The notes under the pieces are model-generated. The model did no database searches. It was not told the DNA's origin and saw only the letters and a list, made by a program, of their open reading frames with translations. The position numbers were made by a program, and so were the translations under genes. Shown here piece by piece: positions 1 through 9,839 of a DNA stretch of 64,000 nucleotides. The DNA comes from Plectosphaerella cucumerina (taxonomy: Eukaryota; Ascomycota; Sordariomycetes; Glomerellales; Plectosphaerellaceae): NCBI GenBank assembly GCA_020746995.1, contig JAGPXD010000004.1, positions 1,984,001 through 2,048,000 on the forward strand, in the 5' to 3' direction. How positions within the stretch are numbered: the first letter of the stretch is position 1; each line of letters opens with the position of its first letter.

Positions 1-1423
1 TCTCAGAGGTCCGACAAGGTCACTCTTGAGCACCTGGAGTGGACAGGTGGTAGACAGGTGGTGGGTGGAATGTAGATTTACCTCTCGCCTGCGTCCGACA
101 TGGTCCGAGTCCGACTGGCCGGTTACGTCGCTCCTGTCGGGAGGTGCTCCGTCGATACGCGGGCTGATTGAGTTTGGTAAGTGGGAGAGGAAGGAGGGGG
201 AAGGATATGGTTGATCCCTGAAGAAGGAGCGAGGGGCTGTTGACGGGCGAAAAAAGGGGGCAGCCCAGTGTAGAGGTGTTGGTTGAATTATGCGATTCCA
301 ACCCAGAGGAAGAGGTGTCGCTTTGGTGGGAACGAAATACACGCAAAAGGTGGGAGGAAAGTTGAGGGGCAACGGCCCGGGCAGCGACCGTGGTGGTGTG
401 TGCTGAGGGTGGTGGTGGTGTTGCGATGACGAAGTGTCCAGACGCAGGAGGGGAGGCGAATGCAGGCTGAGCACCTCACTGGCACCTCACACTCACACGA
501 CGGCAACGGGCACAAACAAAGCTGCCCGCTCCGTGCAGCTGGGAGGAGCTGTTGCTGGTCTGGGCGCTAGGTCGCCAGGTCGCTTCCCTGGTCTGGGGGC
601 GAGCCCAGGCCTAAACAGGCTTGGCGGCGGGACGACCTAAAGCGGGAGAGACCTGGACCACCTGAGAATTGAAGGTTTAGCTTCAAGCTTCCCCTCTTTC
701 ACCTCACATCGCCTGCATGCGTGCTGCCTTGCTTCCTTGCACTCGTCGCCTTTGTGGCTCAGCCCTCGCGAGCTTGTCCGCCAGCCACAATCGTGGCAAC
801 AGACAATAACAGTGAGAAGATGCGCCGTCTCACGCACACGTCGACACCATCAGAGCCAGCTTTCATTCATGCCCTTTTCGAGCTCTACAGGTCCCTTGCT
901 GGGAAGTCAGTGCCAAGCATCAACAGCAAAGCAGTGGGAGTAGCAGGAAGACTACATACATCTCGAGGGTCAGATTCTCATCCGGTAACATCCAGTTTGC
1001 CTGAGCATCCAGTTCACCAGGGTATCTATTTCGACTGGGTCTCTGGTTCGACTGGTTACCATGTACTGTTCTGTAGTTCGACTGGGTAATTAGTGCGATT
1101 AAGACACCACATGCCGTTCCATGTCCCACTCCCTCTTCATCACAACCTAGCGATGGGGAGCCATCGCAAGATATCCCAATCTGCCGCGTCGTGAAGCAGA
1201 ATCGGTCCCGATGGTCTTCTTCTAGCCTTATGTGCCATGAGATCTTCCTCCAACTGTATCGATCTCCGTGTGGCTTGAAGATGATGCCAGCCACGCCCTC
1301 TGAAGCCAACGGTGCGCTCCAACCAAAGATGGCCGTCGAAAATTCTTCACGACACTTCCTTCACACCAGAATTGAACCAGAACTTCATCCGCAAACTTTG
1401 TTTCTGACTTGTCAATATCAAAT
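1..1423. other. Left-edge region without recognisable gene
   Basis: No open frame here shows a recognisable domain, codon rhythm or splice structure; those present are short and overlap each other on both strands. A short direct motif (TTCGACTGG) recurs near 1037, 1049 and 1077. The last part may be the 5' leader of the decayed gene starting at 1424. Confidence 0.5.
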
Positions 1424-2885
1424 ATGGTACGTTGACCTGCAACACGGGTCGTGATCTTTGAGAAGCTCACCTACCCTCTGTAGAGGTTCAAAAGACCAAC
1501 CCCTGAGCCGTCGCCGGCAACAGAACAGAAACCTTACTACGGCGAGCCCATCACCCAGCGGCTATACCGAGTATGGTACTACCGTCACTGCAAGCAGCGC
1601 ATGGCTAGTGCTGTCCAACGGAGCCGGCCCTGCTTCACAGATGACGCTGCCAGGCGGATCGTTGCCTCGTATTCATTGTACGGTTCTCAGGGGGTCGTCT
1701 ACAACATTCTGGAATGCGAACATTTGCGCAAGAAGTCCCCTACCTCTCTTGCCGATTTCGCTGCCAAAACCGACCGTGTCTTCAGCCCCGCCTTCCTCCA
1801 TCACATACAGCAGAAATGTGACGCCTTTGACGATATGTGCGGCGCGCCTGTCGCCGACGCCTTCTTTGGACAGAAGACGTACATGGAGTGGGCGCAGCTG
1901 ATTGCCGAGAACTGCATCAGGAAACATGTTGACCTGCCCCCTAACCCTACGGATTGGGGCCGTCCTGGCGTCGGCCAGGCGGCACCGCCCATCACCCAGA
2001 TCCATCTGAAGGGCGCCAGCATCAAGGACGCCTGGAATGATAGCCCGGAAGCCCTCAAGATCTCCCCTTCAGAGCAGATGTCCTCCCATCAACAGTGGAC
2101 CCCTGCGGATCTGGGGGTTACAGGCGCCCACGTCTTTCACGGCACGGCAAGTCATCTCAAAGACTCACATGAGGAGTTGCTGATGGACATAGCCCTTGGC
2201 TCCCTCCCAGTTCATCTCGCACGTTCGGATGGTTCCAATCAACTCGTTCCCGTCGGCGTTGACCACTGGGGTATCTTCACGTCCTTCTCTGCCATGAGAG
2301 CCTTTCTATGGGCTCTGTTCAACGCAGAAGTCATCAACGACCCCACGGGTTCGACCCGAGAAGCCTAGGCGCTCGCACATTCACCATGCGAGGAACGTCA
2401 TATCAGGGAGTTATCCTCGTTCGTCTCTTCTCGTCCTCGTCCGAGCCGTCCCAGCCCAGCACTTCCGGATTGTCCTCGGTCATTATCCCGCGCGGCAAGG
2501 AGACGGAATGGGCAACGGCCACCGCGGCTTACACGAGTGGTTGCCAGGCGTTCTGGCCGAGCCGCATACAACACATCTATCAGCAGCCCACTGAGGATTA
2601 CCCCGATCTCATCCATGGCATGGATCTTCCGCCTTTGCGCAACGCGCTGCAGCTGCTCCCATGAGGTCAGCAGCTACTTTGGCAAACAGCCTAGACAAAG
2701 AAGAACGCGGCCAAGATCCTGAAGGGAAACGCTGACAGGATATTCGCAATCTCCTTCGATGCCGAAACCCAACCTGCTCAGGCCGAGAAACATGGCAGAA
2801 GGGTCGGCCGTTTTATCAGCAAGAGTATATGTACCAAGGCCTTGAGCAAGCTTTATGGAGCAATGTACTGGGTCAAATATAGGTA
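1424..2885 (+). pseudogene. Decayed protein-coding gene with frame disruptions (unknown family)
   Basis: A coherent reading starts with an ATG at 1424-1426 directly followed by a GT donor (1427). It resumes at 1484 after a TAG acceptor and runs open to a TAG near 2366. It includes protein-like segments around 1523-1660 and an FHGT...FTSF...WALFNAE stretch around 2137-2330 that loosely resembles fungal ADP-ribosyltransferase-like (DUF3990-type) folds; that resemblance is from memory and weak. Conserved-looking sequence (GVILVRL, HIYQQPTEDYPDLIHG) then continues in another frame from about 2385 to a TGA near 2664. A third segment (KNAAKILKG to a TAG at about 2885) reads in yet another frame. 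No plausible GT-AG introns explain the two switches, so I call it a pseudogene. Sequencing indels or a missed intron remain possible. Confidence 0.5.
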
Positions 2886-3816
2886 GCTTCATCGAGAAAT
2901 GACTTGAACCTCTGGATGCTTAGAAGATCGGCTTGCTGTCTAATCGAAACACATGGCCAGGTTGTTTGCTCTTTCAACTTGTCGATCCAATCGACTCGTC
3001 AGGCCATGCAACGCGGCTTCGTGTCCAACACAATATCACGGCTGATTCGGTCTCATGTCTAATCTAGCCTCGCATGCAAACCACCAAGGCAGAGAATCCC
3101 CGGGATGCATTGACCAGGCGCCCAGTCTACTAAGACGTCACACTTTTGTATCTCTACCCTAGGGGATGACATTGTCACTACACCCGCGAAGACGAGCGGA
3201 CTTGGACGATTGTCGGGCTAAGACCGTGTGTCCTGTCTCGTTGGGAGTGGTCAAACACACTATCATTGATGCAGTACGCCAATGACACGAAGCAGAGAAG
3301 GGCCATGGGTGATGAGTCATTGTCGGAGATCGGGCTTGTTATCACAGATATCTCGTAATTAAGGTTGCATTCTATTGTCAGGCGGAAAAACAGTGCGCAG
3401 TAAGCAAAAGTGTTCTTTGCCAAGAGGGACCTGAAGGCTGCTGCTGGCGATGCTGTCTCCTACTGGCAAGACAGACTGATGGCTCAATGTCTCGCGGATA
3501 ATGCCCAAGACCATCGTATCCATGACATTCGGTTGTCTCGCCTGCCACTGCCAAGCACATCAGTCAATGACCACCCTCCAAGACATGTCCCGGCAACATG
3601 CAGTACTCCTCAGCACCACCCGAAACAGCAATCACCGACAGACACCACGCTCAGATGAACTCATTAGATTACTAGAAACAGGCTCAAATCATAGTCGTGC
3701 CCAACGCTAAAGGCTGGCCAAAAAGTTATATACCCGGTCTGGTCTCAAGGCGTACGCAGACCCCACAGTACACAGCAGAAGAAGCCCGGCGCCGTGGCGC
3801 TCGCGGCTGAAGGTGT
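2886..3816. other. Intergenic, no gene seen
   Basis: Only short, mutually overlapping frames are present. The stretch looks somewhat less GC-rich than its surroundings. It lies downstream of both the decayed gene and the convergent GPI-protein gene. No RNA gene was recognised. Confidence 0.5.
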
Positions 3817-5352
3817 TTACATGAGAAGGGCAAAGGCCATGGCAACGAAGCCGGCGAAGCCGACGGCACCGAGCTTGGTGGCGCCGGCGGCGACGGGCAG
3901 GCTGGGCTCGGGGTAGACGGCCTCAGAGTCCTTGGGAGGGACGACGACCAGGGTCTTGGAGGGGGTGGGAGGGACGTGGTAGCCGGTGGTGGGCACGGTG
4001 GTGTTGTTGTGCGTAGGAGGGGCCGGGACGGGAGCAGGGGGGCTGTAGACGGGCGGGCTCACGGGCTTGGTGGAAGCGGGAGGAGGGACGACAGCCGGGG
4101 TCGACTCGCCGGGGGCCGGGACGGTGACGGTGTAGTACTTTGTGGTCTCGACAACAGTGGTGGTGGTCTCCTCATCTTCGTGGGGAGGGTACTCGACGGG
4201 AGGGTACTCGGCGGGTCCGGAAGGCTTGGGAGGCGAGGGAGTCGTGGTGGGCTTGACATCCTCAGTCTCGGTGACAGGGCACACCGTGGTGTAGTAGGTA
4301 ACTTCGGTGGTGACCTGGCCAGTCGGGCAGTAAGGCTTGTCCTCATCGCAAGCAGTGACGGTGTAAGTCTTGGTGGTGTAGACAGTGCTCGTGGTGGAGG
4401 CGGGCTTCGAGGCAGGCGAGGTGACGGCCAGGGTGGAGTAGACAGGGGTGGGAGTCTCAACGTCCGTGACGGGGCAGACGGTCGTGTAGATGGGAACGAC
4501 CTCGGTGACAACCTCACCCTTGGTGCAGGGAACATCGGGCTTGCAGGAGGTCACGGTGCGGGTGGTGGTAGCGTAGACGGTGCTGGTAGTAAGAGCCTCG
4601 GTGGTCGTGGCGGGGATGGGGTGGACGCCGGAGGCCGTGGCACCGGCGGACACGCTGCCGGAGGGAACGCCGTAGGGAACGCTCGAAGGGATGCCGGAAG
4701 GAACACCAGAGGCGCTGCCAGAGGGGACGCCGGAAGCGCTGCCAGAGGGGACGCCGGAAGCGCTGCCAGAGGGGACATCCGAAGGAACGCCTCCGGAGGG
4801 GAGGGAGCCATCGGCGGTCGAGGACGGGGAGACGTCCGAGGAAGGACCGGCAGGCTCGGTGGAGCTGGCGGCGGCGCCGGACGAGACGGCGGAAGAGACA
4901 TCGTCATCATCATCGTCCTCCTCGCAGACATCGTCGTCGGTGGACGAGGGCTCGGCGGAGGTGATGACGGAGCTGGCACCGACAGCCTCGGTGGAGCTGG
5001 CGGCAGCAGCGGAAGAGGCGGCCGAGGAGATGGTGGAAGAGACGTCGTCGTCACCGTCCTCCTCGCAGACATCGTCGTCGTCGGTGGCGGTGGGCTCAGC
5101 CGAGGAGTAGACAGAGCTGGCACCGGCATCGGCGGTGGAGCTGGCAATGACAGAGGAGATGATGCCCGAAGAGACATCACCATCCTCCTCGCAGACGTCG
5201 TCGTCGTCAGAGGCGACAGGGGCGGCGGAAGAAGAGACCGAGTCGGGGAGGTCACCGTAGGTGAGGTCGTAGTTGTTGTCGTCGGCTCCGGCCAGGGCGG
5301 TGGCGAGGCCGGGGGCGGCAAGGGCCAGGGCGAGGGCGGTCTTGAGCATCAT
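3817..5352 (-). CDS. Ser/Thr-rich GPI-anchored cell-wall protein
   Basis: Single exon, 511 residues. The frame is open upstream to 5460, but the ATG at 5352 is preferred because it places a signal peptide (MMLKTALALALAAPGLATALA) at the N-terminus. The body has acidic cassettes ending in DDDxxCEEDxD (three copies), a run of SGSASGVP octapeptides, and two copies of a cysteine-containing wall-protein unit (STVYxTTxTxTVTxC ... VVTEVxxxYTTVCPVT). These are followed by Pro/Thr-rich spacer. The C-terminus (GATKLGAVGFAGFVAMAFALLM) fits a GPI-attachment signal. From its composition I infer a glycosylated protein of the wall or plasma membrane, perhaps in adhesion. No catalytic domain is visible. The repeated TVTSC...VCPV unit is common in fungal adhesin-like proteins. 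Confidence 0.85.
   Translation of the reverse strand: MMLKTALALALAAPGLATALAGADDNNYDLTYGDLPDSVSSSAAPVASDDDDVCEEDGDVSSGIISSVIASSTADAGASSVYSSAEPTATDDDDVCEEDGDDDVSSTISSAASSAAAASSTEAVGASSVITSAEPSSTDDDVCEEDDDDDDVSSAVSSGAAASSTEPAGPSSDVSPSSTADGSLPSGGVPSDVPSGSASGVPSGSASGVPSGSASGVPSGIPSSVPYGVPSGSVSAGATASGVHPIPATTTEALTTSTVYATTTRTVTSCKPDVPCTKGEVVTEVVPIYTTVCPVTDVETPTPVYSTLAVTSPASKPASTTSTVYTTKTYTVTACDEDKPYCPTGQVTTEVTYYTTVCPVTETEDVKPTTTPSPPKPSGPAEYPPVEYPPHEDEETTTTVVETTKYYTVTVPAPGESTPAVVPPPASTKPVSPPVYSPPAPVPAPPTHNNTTVPTTGYHVPPTPSKTLVVVPPKDSEAVYPEPSLPVAAGATKLGAVGFAGFVAMAFALLM
4711..4772 (-). repeat. 24-bp tandem repeat in wall-protein gene
   Basis: About two and a half near-identical 24-bp units (core CCAGAGGGGACGCCGGAAGC on the plus strand) encode repeated SGSASGVP octapeptides. 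Slippage here would change the length of the wall protein in frame. Confidence 0.8.
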
Positions 5353-8039
5353 CTTGACGTTGTTGCTGTTGGGTGTGAAGAAGTTGGGTGAGGTGAGAAG
5401 GACGACTGGTGAAGGGTCGGGGCCTGGGTGGATGAGCGAGGGTGATGGCTGAGATATCAACGATAGGACGCAAACGAAACGTCTGCAGGGTTAGGCTAAT
5501 GAAAGCAAACCGTCTCTGGATGATTGGCAGGATAGAGATGAGGGAGAGAAGGGGAGGGAGGGGAAGGAAAAGGGAGCATCGGGAGGGTGGCGGCACATCA
5601 AGTACTTTCGCTCTCGCTCTGTGTGTTGTGTGCATGGGTGTGGCCCGTTGCATCTTGGCGCTCACGATGACGGTTGGGTCCACGGTCCACACGTCGTCCT
5701 CCCGTCCACGCCCCTCGTCCTCTCACTCCGCTGGCAGTGCGGCACTCTCTTCCCTTGTGCACAACGTCCATACACCCCGAACTCAGGCCTGCCGGTTCCC
5801 CGGGAAGAGGGGACTGGTGGCCCCCCGGTCGTAGGCCGTGTGGCTCCAAGGCGGCACAGGCGGTCCACGGCAGGGGGTGGTGGAATCCATCTTTGCTGGC
5901 CTGGGCTGAGGACGAGGACAGGTGTGGACGATGGCCTCACCGTCGGTCCGTCGGCGACGGGGGCTTTCGTGACTCGCAGGCTGGCAGCCGGGGCGACAGA
6001 GCTCCCAGCAATCTCCCGGGGTGGACCGGGCAGTGCTGAAAAGGCGATATTCCTCGAGGGCGTGCGTCAGTATGCACCGAATAAGCAACGAGGCAGAGAG
6101 CGAAGGTTCTTACAGGTACGAATAGGGCGAGAGCGAGCGAGGGCGAGTGAGGGACTCGGACTCGGAGACCAGGGAGGTGGGCGGTTGAGGCTTGCGGCTG
6201 GGAACCTGAAGCGCTGGCAGACTGGCGTGGAGAAGCCAGCACAAAAGCACGAAGTGTCGTCCCCTTCCACACACGGAAGGCGGCCTGTGTGGTTCCTGCC
6301 CTTTGCAGCTGCCGGACCCAGGGGCCGTGCAGGGCGGCCGACAGGAACAGGCCTAGCGCAACGTAATGGGGGGGCAATAGCGAGATTTGATGCAAGACGA
6401 TTGGCCGTGGAAATCCCATCGCGCTGGGCAGTCGGGGCAGATGACCGACCCTTTGCTCCCTCTCACCCACAGCGGGCAACGACTCGACGACCACCAACCG
6501 AACACCATCCAATCCATCTGGCATCATCCTCGTCCACCGGCGCTGCCCATTCACCCGCCTCCGTCCCGGTCCAGCCTAATAAAAACAACCACACACCTTG
6601 CATCGCTGCAATTTCCCCACCGCCTGATGGCCTACTCCCTGCCGCCGGGCGACGCCGCCGCGCCTTACGAGTATCCCCAAAAGGGAGTCGTCCAGAAAGG
6701 CGCCCCGCACTGGCCGTACCGTATGCGCTCGGTCGTGGTGTTAGCCCTCAGCCAAGTCGATGCCGCCCGCCACCCCTGCGCGGGGGATCAACAGCGTCGT
6801 CTGCCCAAAATCAACAAGATTTGCGACTTTGGCCCGGTGGTCTGGTCGGATCTGCGAGCTCGCAAGGCTCGGCCTCCACCGCTGCCCTACAACATCAACA
6901 ACATCGCTGGCCACTCCGTCCAAGTCTCCAGTCTTTTAGGTGAGCAAGAAAACTCTCGAAGGATCTGCTTTTGCTGATTGCCTGCCCCATAACATGGACA
7001 GGATCCCCTTCCTACTGCAGCACCATTTTATGCCGTCGTTCAATGCCCCCCTTTTCTGACCCGGTGCGAATCCATCCGCGGCTGGGCCGACATCCACCCC
7101 GCCTGCCCGCCCACCCCTTGCGCCAGAAGCGCGACTGATCGAGTCAAGCCGCACCTCCGCGAAAAAAAAGAACTTCAGCTCGGAAAACCCCCGTCACCGC
7201 GAGGCAAAATGCTACCCAACGGGTCCAGCGGCACAAGCACCCCAGGCCAAATCTCCCGTGTGGCGCCGCCAATAGTGCTGTGGGATGCAGTGAACCCACG
7301 ATGGATCAAAGGCCTGAATATAGATACTGCCCTCTCCACCTCGACGGAGGGTCGGTCAAGGGAAGCAAGAAGAGGTCCCAAGCATCGTCACAACTGTTCG
7401 GCCACAGGGGATGACGACGTCAGAATTCAGGCGATGAATTTCGCCATGCTCCGCGGATGCATCCCTAGCAACGGCGTCGTCAATAGTGTCCGCCCGGCAA
7501 ACGCCATTCAGGTGAGCACAGCCGCCTTGGCCTCGCGCTCGTGCTGGCGCTGGCCCGATGACTGGCTAGAGTCGGCCACTTCCGTCCTTCGCTCCTAGCC
7601 AGCAACGCCCACTTGCCCTGGCCTCAAGGAACAAGCCGCGGTCGCGGCCCAAGACTGCTAAAAGTCGATAGGTCCCAGTAGTCAGAGCAAGGCTCTTGGC
7701 TTCTCAGCTCAGCTCGGCTCGCACGCCCTGGCGCAGTTCCGCCCTCAGACATGGCGGGAAGAAGCAAGCAAGCACTCCGTCCGTCGTCATGGCATTACCT
7801 GCGCCATCGTCATGCTTCGTTGCCACGAGCCCCTGGCTTAACAAAGAAAGCAACCAGGGAGATGTTATTGTTTCGATTCTGATTGTGAGGTCCTACAAAC
7901 AATATCTCGTATACCACCAACCCTTCAACGTTTCTTCTGCCATCACATGTGGCGCCATGCTCACCGGCCCCGCCTCCTTTCTTCCCCTGTCACCGAAACG
8001 GATCCCACGAAGAATCGACGCAGACCCAGCAAAAAGATG
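5353..8039. other. Gene-poor GC-rich region
   Basis: The part next to 5353 is the promoter and leader of the wall-protein gene (CT-rich on the minus strand). A 440-codon open frame (5621-6943, plus) and several overlapping frames exist. Their composition is Arg/Gly/Pro-rich on both strands, with no domain, so they look like chance frames in GC-rich DNA. Nothing else was recognised up to the tRNA at 8040. Confidence 0.5.
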
Positions 8040-8111
8040 TGGACAATCCGCGAATCGAACGCGGGACCTTCAGCATGCTAAGCAGACGTTATACCACTAA
8101 ACCAATCGCCC
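8040..8111 (-). tRNA. tRNA-Ala (anticodon AGC)
   Basis: The 72-nt minus-strand sequence folds as a tRNA. The acceptor stem GGGCGAT pairs with ATTGTCC followed by discriminator A. The D-arm contains AGTGGTA, the anticodon loop is TTAGCAT (anticodon AGC), and the T-arm contains GTTCGATTC. The third acceptor pair is G3-U70, the identity element of alanine tRNAs. One mismatch is seen in the anticodon stem. A T5 run just downstream fits a Pol III terminator. No intron. Confidence 0.95.
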
Positions 8112-8259
8112 AGTTATTCATGTCGTGTCGGGTTTTCGGTCAGTCCACGAGGTCAGTCGCAGTTCACGACGTTGGGTTGATGATGGCACTGCCTTTCAGG
8201 AGGCTTCATGATCATGATTCAAACTAGATACAAAATTTTTATGCCGCCACATATCTCGC

Positions 8260-9397
8260 CTAGGCCGTGTCGAGCATGATGACCTCGGCCTCGGCCTCGC
8301 CAACGCTCTCGATGGCCAGCTTGTCCCCTGCGTTGACGGCATCGACAAAGGCACCGTCACCCTCGGACAGGACGGCGTCGTCGCGACCGTCGATCCTGAT
8401 CTTGGCCTTGCCACCCTTGGTCATGGGCAGGTGCACGAAGACCTTGCGCTTGGTTTGCGTCGCCGCCTGGCCGATGGTCCACTCGAACGTCTTTCCGGGC
8501 CCGATGATGCCGGCGCCCATAGTGAAATCACTGTGGATCGGGATAGTACCCGGGATGACTGGCTCAGCAGCCTTCTCCTCCTCGGCAGTGGCGTCCGGAC
8601 CGCCCTTGAGAGGTGACAGGATGTTCACAAAGGCCTCCCGCTTGGCCTCCTCGGAGAAGGACTTGGTGTGGTAGTTGGGGGGCAGGCCGCGCTTCCAGGG
8701 CAGGGCCCAGATCTGGAGGAAGTGGACTGTGTCCTTGTTGTGCTCGTTGAACTCGGAGTGGGCAATGCCCGTGCCGCCCGTGGTGAACTGCACGTCGCCG
8801 CGGTGCATGCGGTAGAACTTGTCGGCGCTGGCGTCGCCCTCGGCGCCCTTGCGGAGCATTGAGTCCCGGTGCGTCAGCTCGCCGGAGAGGATGTAGCTGA
8901 AGATCTCAAAGTCGCGGTGGGGGTGCGTCGGGAAGCCCGAGTTCGCCTTGACACGATCTTCATTGAGGACGCGCAGGGAGCCGAAGTTGTTGTAGTCTGG
9001 GTGGTACCAGTCGGCAAAGGCTGCAAGAGGTATTAGTAGATGCTCTTTGAGAGCGTTTTGGGAGTTGGTTGAACTTACAGAATGAGTGATAGGTGTTCAG
9101 CCAGCCATGGTCGCTGTGGCCACGGGTGCCGCTGCGGTGCGGCGAGATCTTAGCGTGACGAAGAGCCTTGGACATTGCGGTTTTGGCCGTGTTCATGGGG
9201 GTGCTAGTGGTGTCTGTGGTGGTGAGAGACGTGACCGAAGTCGTGACTGCGGTCGTGTTGTTGGATGTGTTTGTGCTGAGAAGACTCTTGATGATTTTGA
9301 TGTTCTCGGTGAGTACTGCTGTGAGGCTCGGTGAGTAGAAGATGGTGATGGAAAAAAGGGCAACAAGAACGGCCAGGACGGTCGCGAGGCGCTTCAT
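8260..9397 (-). CDS. Pirin-like cupin protein with N-terminal membrane anchor
   Basis: Two exons (9397-9079 and 9020-8260) encode 359 residues; the intron is 9021-9078 (GTAAGT...TTGCAG). The C-terminal 255 residues form a pirin bicupin. All four metal-binding residues are visible: H139 and H141 in THPHRDFE, and H194 and E196 in GIAHSEFN. Pirins are iron-binding nuclear cofactors or quercetinase-like enzymes; which applies here cannot be told. The ATG at 9397 gives a hydrophobic segment (residues 4-22) and a Ser/Thr/Asn-rich stretch (residues 40-67) ahead of the pirin fold. This predicts a type II anchor or secretion signal with a stalk. An internal Met (residue 75, MSKALRHAKISPHR) would give an ordinary soluble pirin, so two start sites are possible. 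Between H141 and H194 the spacing is about ten residues longer than I recall for human pirin. The gene lies downstream of carB on the same strand. Confidence 0.9.
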
Positions 9398-9839
9398 ATA
9401 TACTGTCGGGGCGGGGTGGATTGCGGGCACGATCTGGGACGGTCGAGAAGGCACTTGCGGAGACGGTTGTTCAGCATTTGCAACTCTACGGACGTGTCTT
9501 ATACAGCCTGACACTGACGAGCGCTGGGGTAATGTCTGATGAAGCTTGACTGATGGTTTCGTGCTTAGCTGCCGATTATTCATGCTGACAGGAACCCCGC
9601 AAGCGCGCCCCACTGATGTTCGCTGAGTAAGGGGGGGCTGCGGGTGATGTCATTGGCCAATGGGGGTGGCTTGACGAAAGCGGAACTCAGCTGGCTGGAT
9701 CCGATTGTCACGTGATGGATGTATCTCAGGGGTTGAAGCCATCACGACATGCAGCACGAGAGAGGATTCTGGTCTCGATACTAAGTAGAAGTTGAAGTTT
9801 CATTACGCTCTATCCATACAATGCCTTCGAAATACAGCC
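9398..9839. other. Intergenic between carB and pirin gene
   Basis: This should hold the 3' end of the phytoene desaturase transcript and the promoter of the pirin gene. The frame of pirin exon 1 is open upstream to 9613, but that extension has no hydrophobic or conserved character. No other feature was recognised. Confidence 0.5.

Noticed and set aside
3976..5391. A 471-codon plus-strand frame opposite the wall protein
   Set aside because: Antisense shadow of a biased sequence; Gly/Arg repeats mirror the Ser/Pro codons of the real gene, which has signal peptide and GPI signal.
5621..6943. A 440-codon open frame on the plus strand
   Set aside because: Arg/Gly/Pro-rich composition, equally long frames on the opposite strand, no domain, no plausible splice structure; a chance frame in GC-rich DNA.
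7696..8227. Short coding frames running through 8040-8111
   Set aside because: They read across the tRNA-Ala gene and have no protein character.
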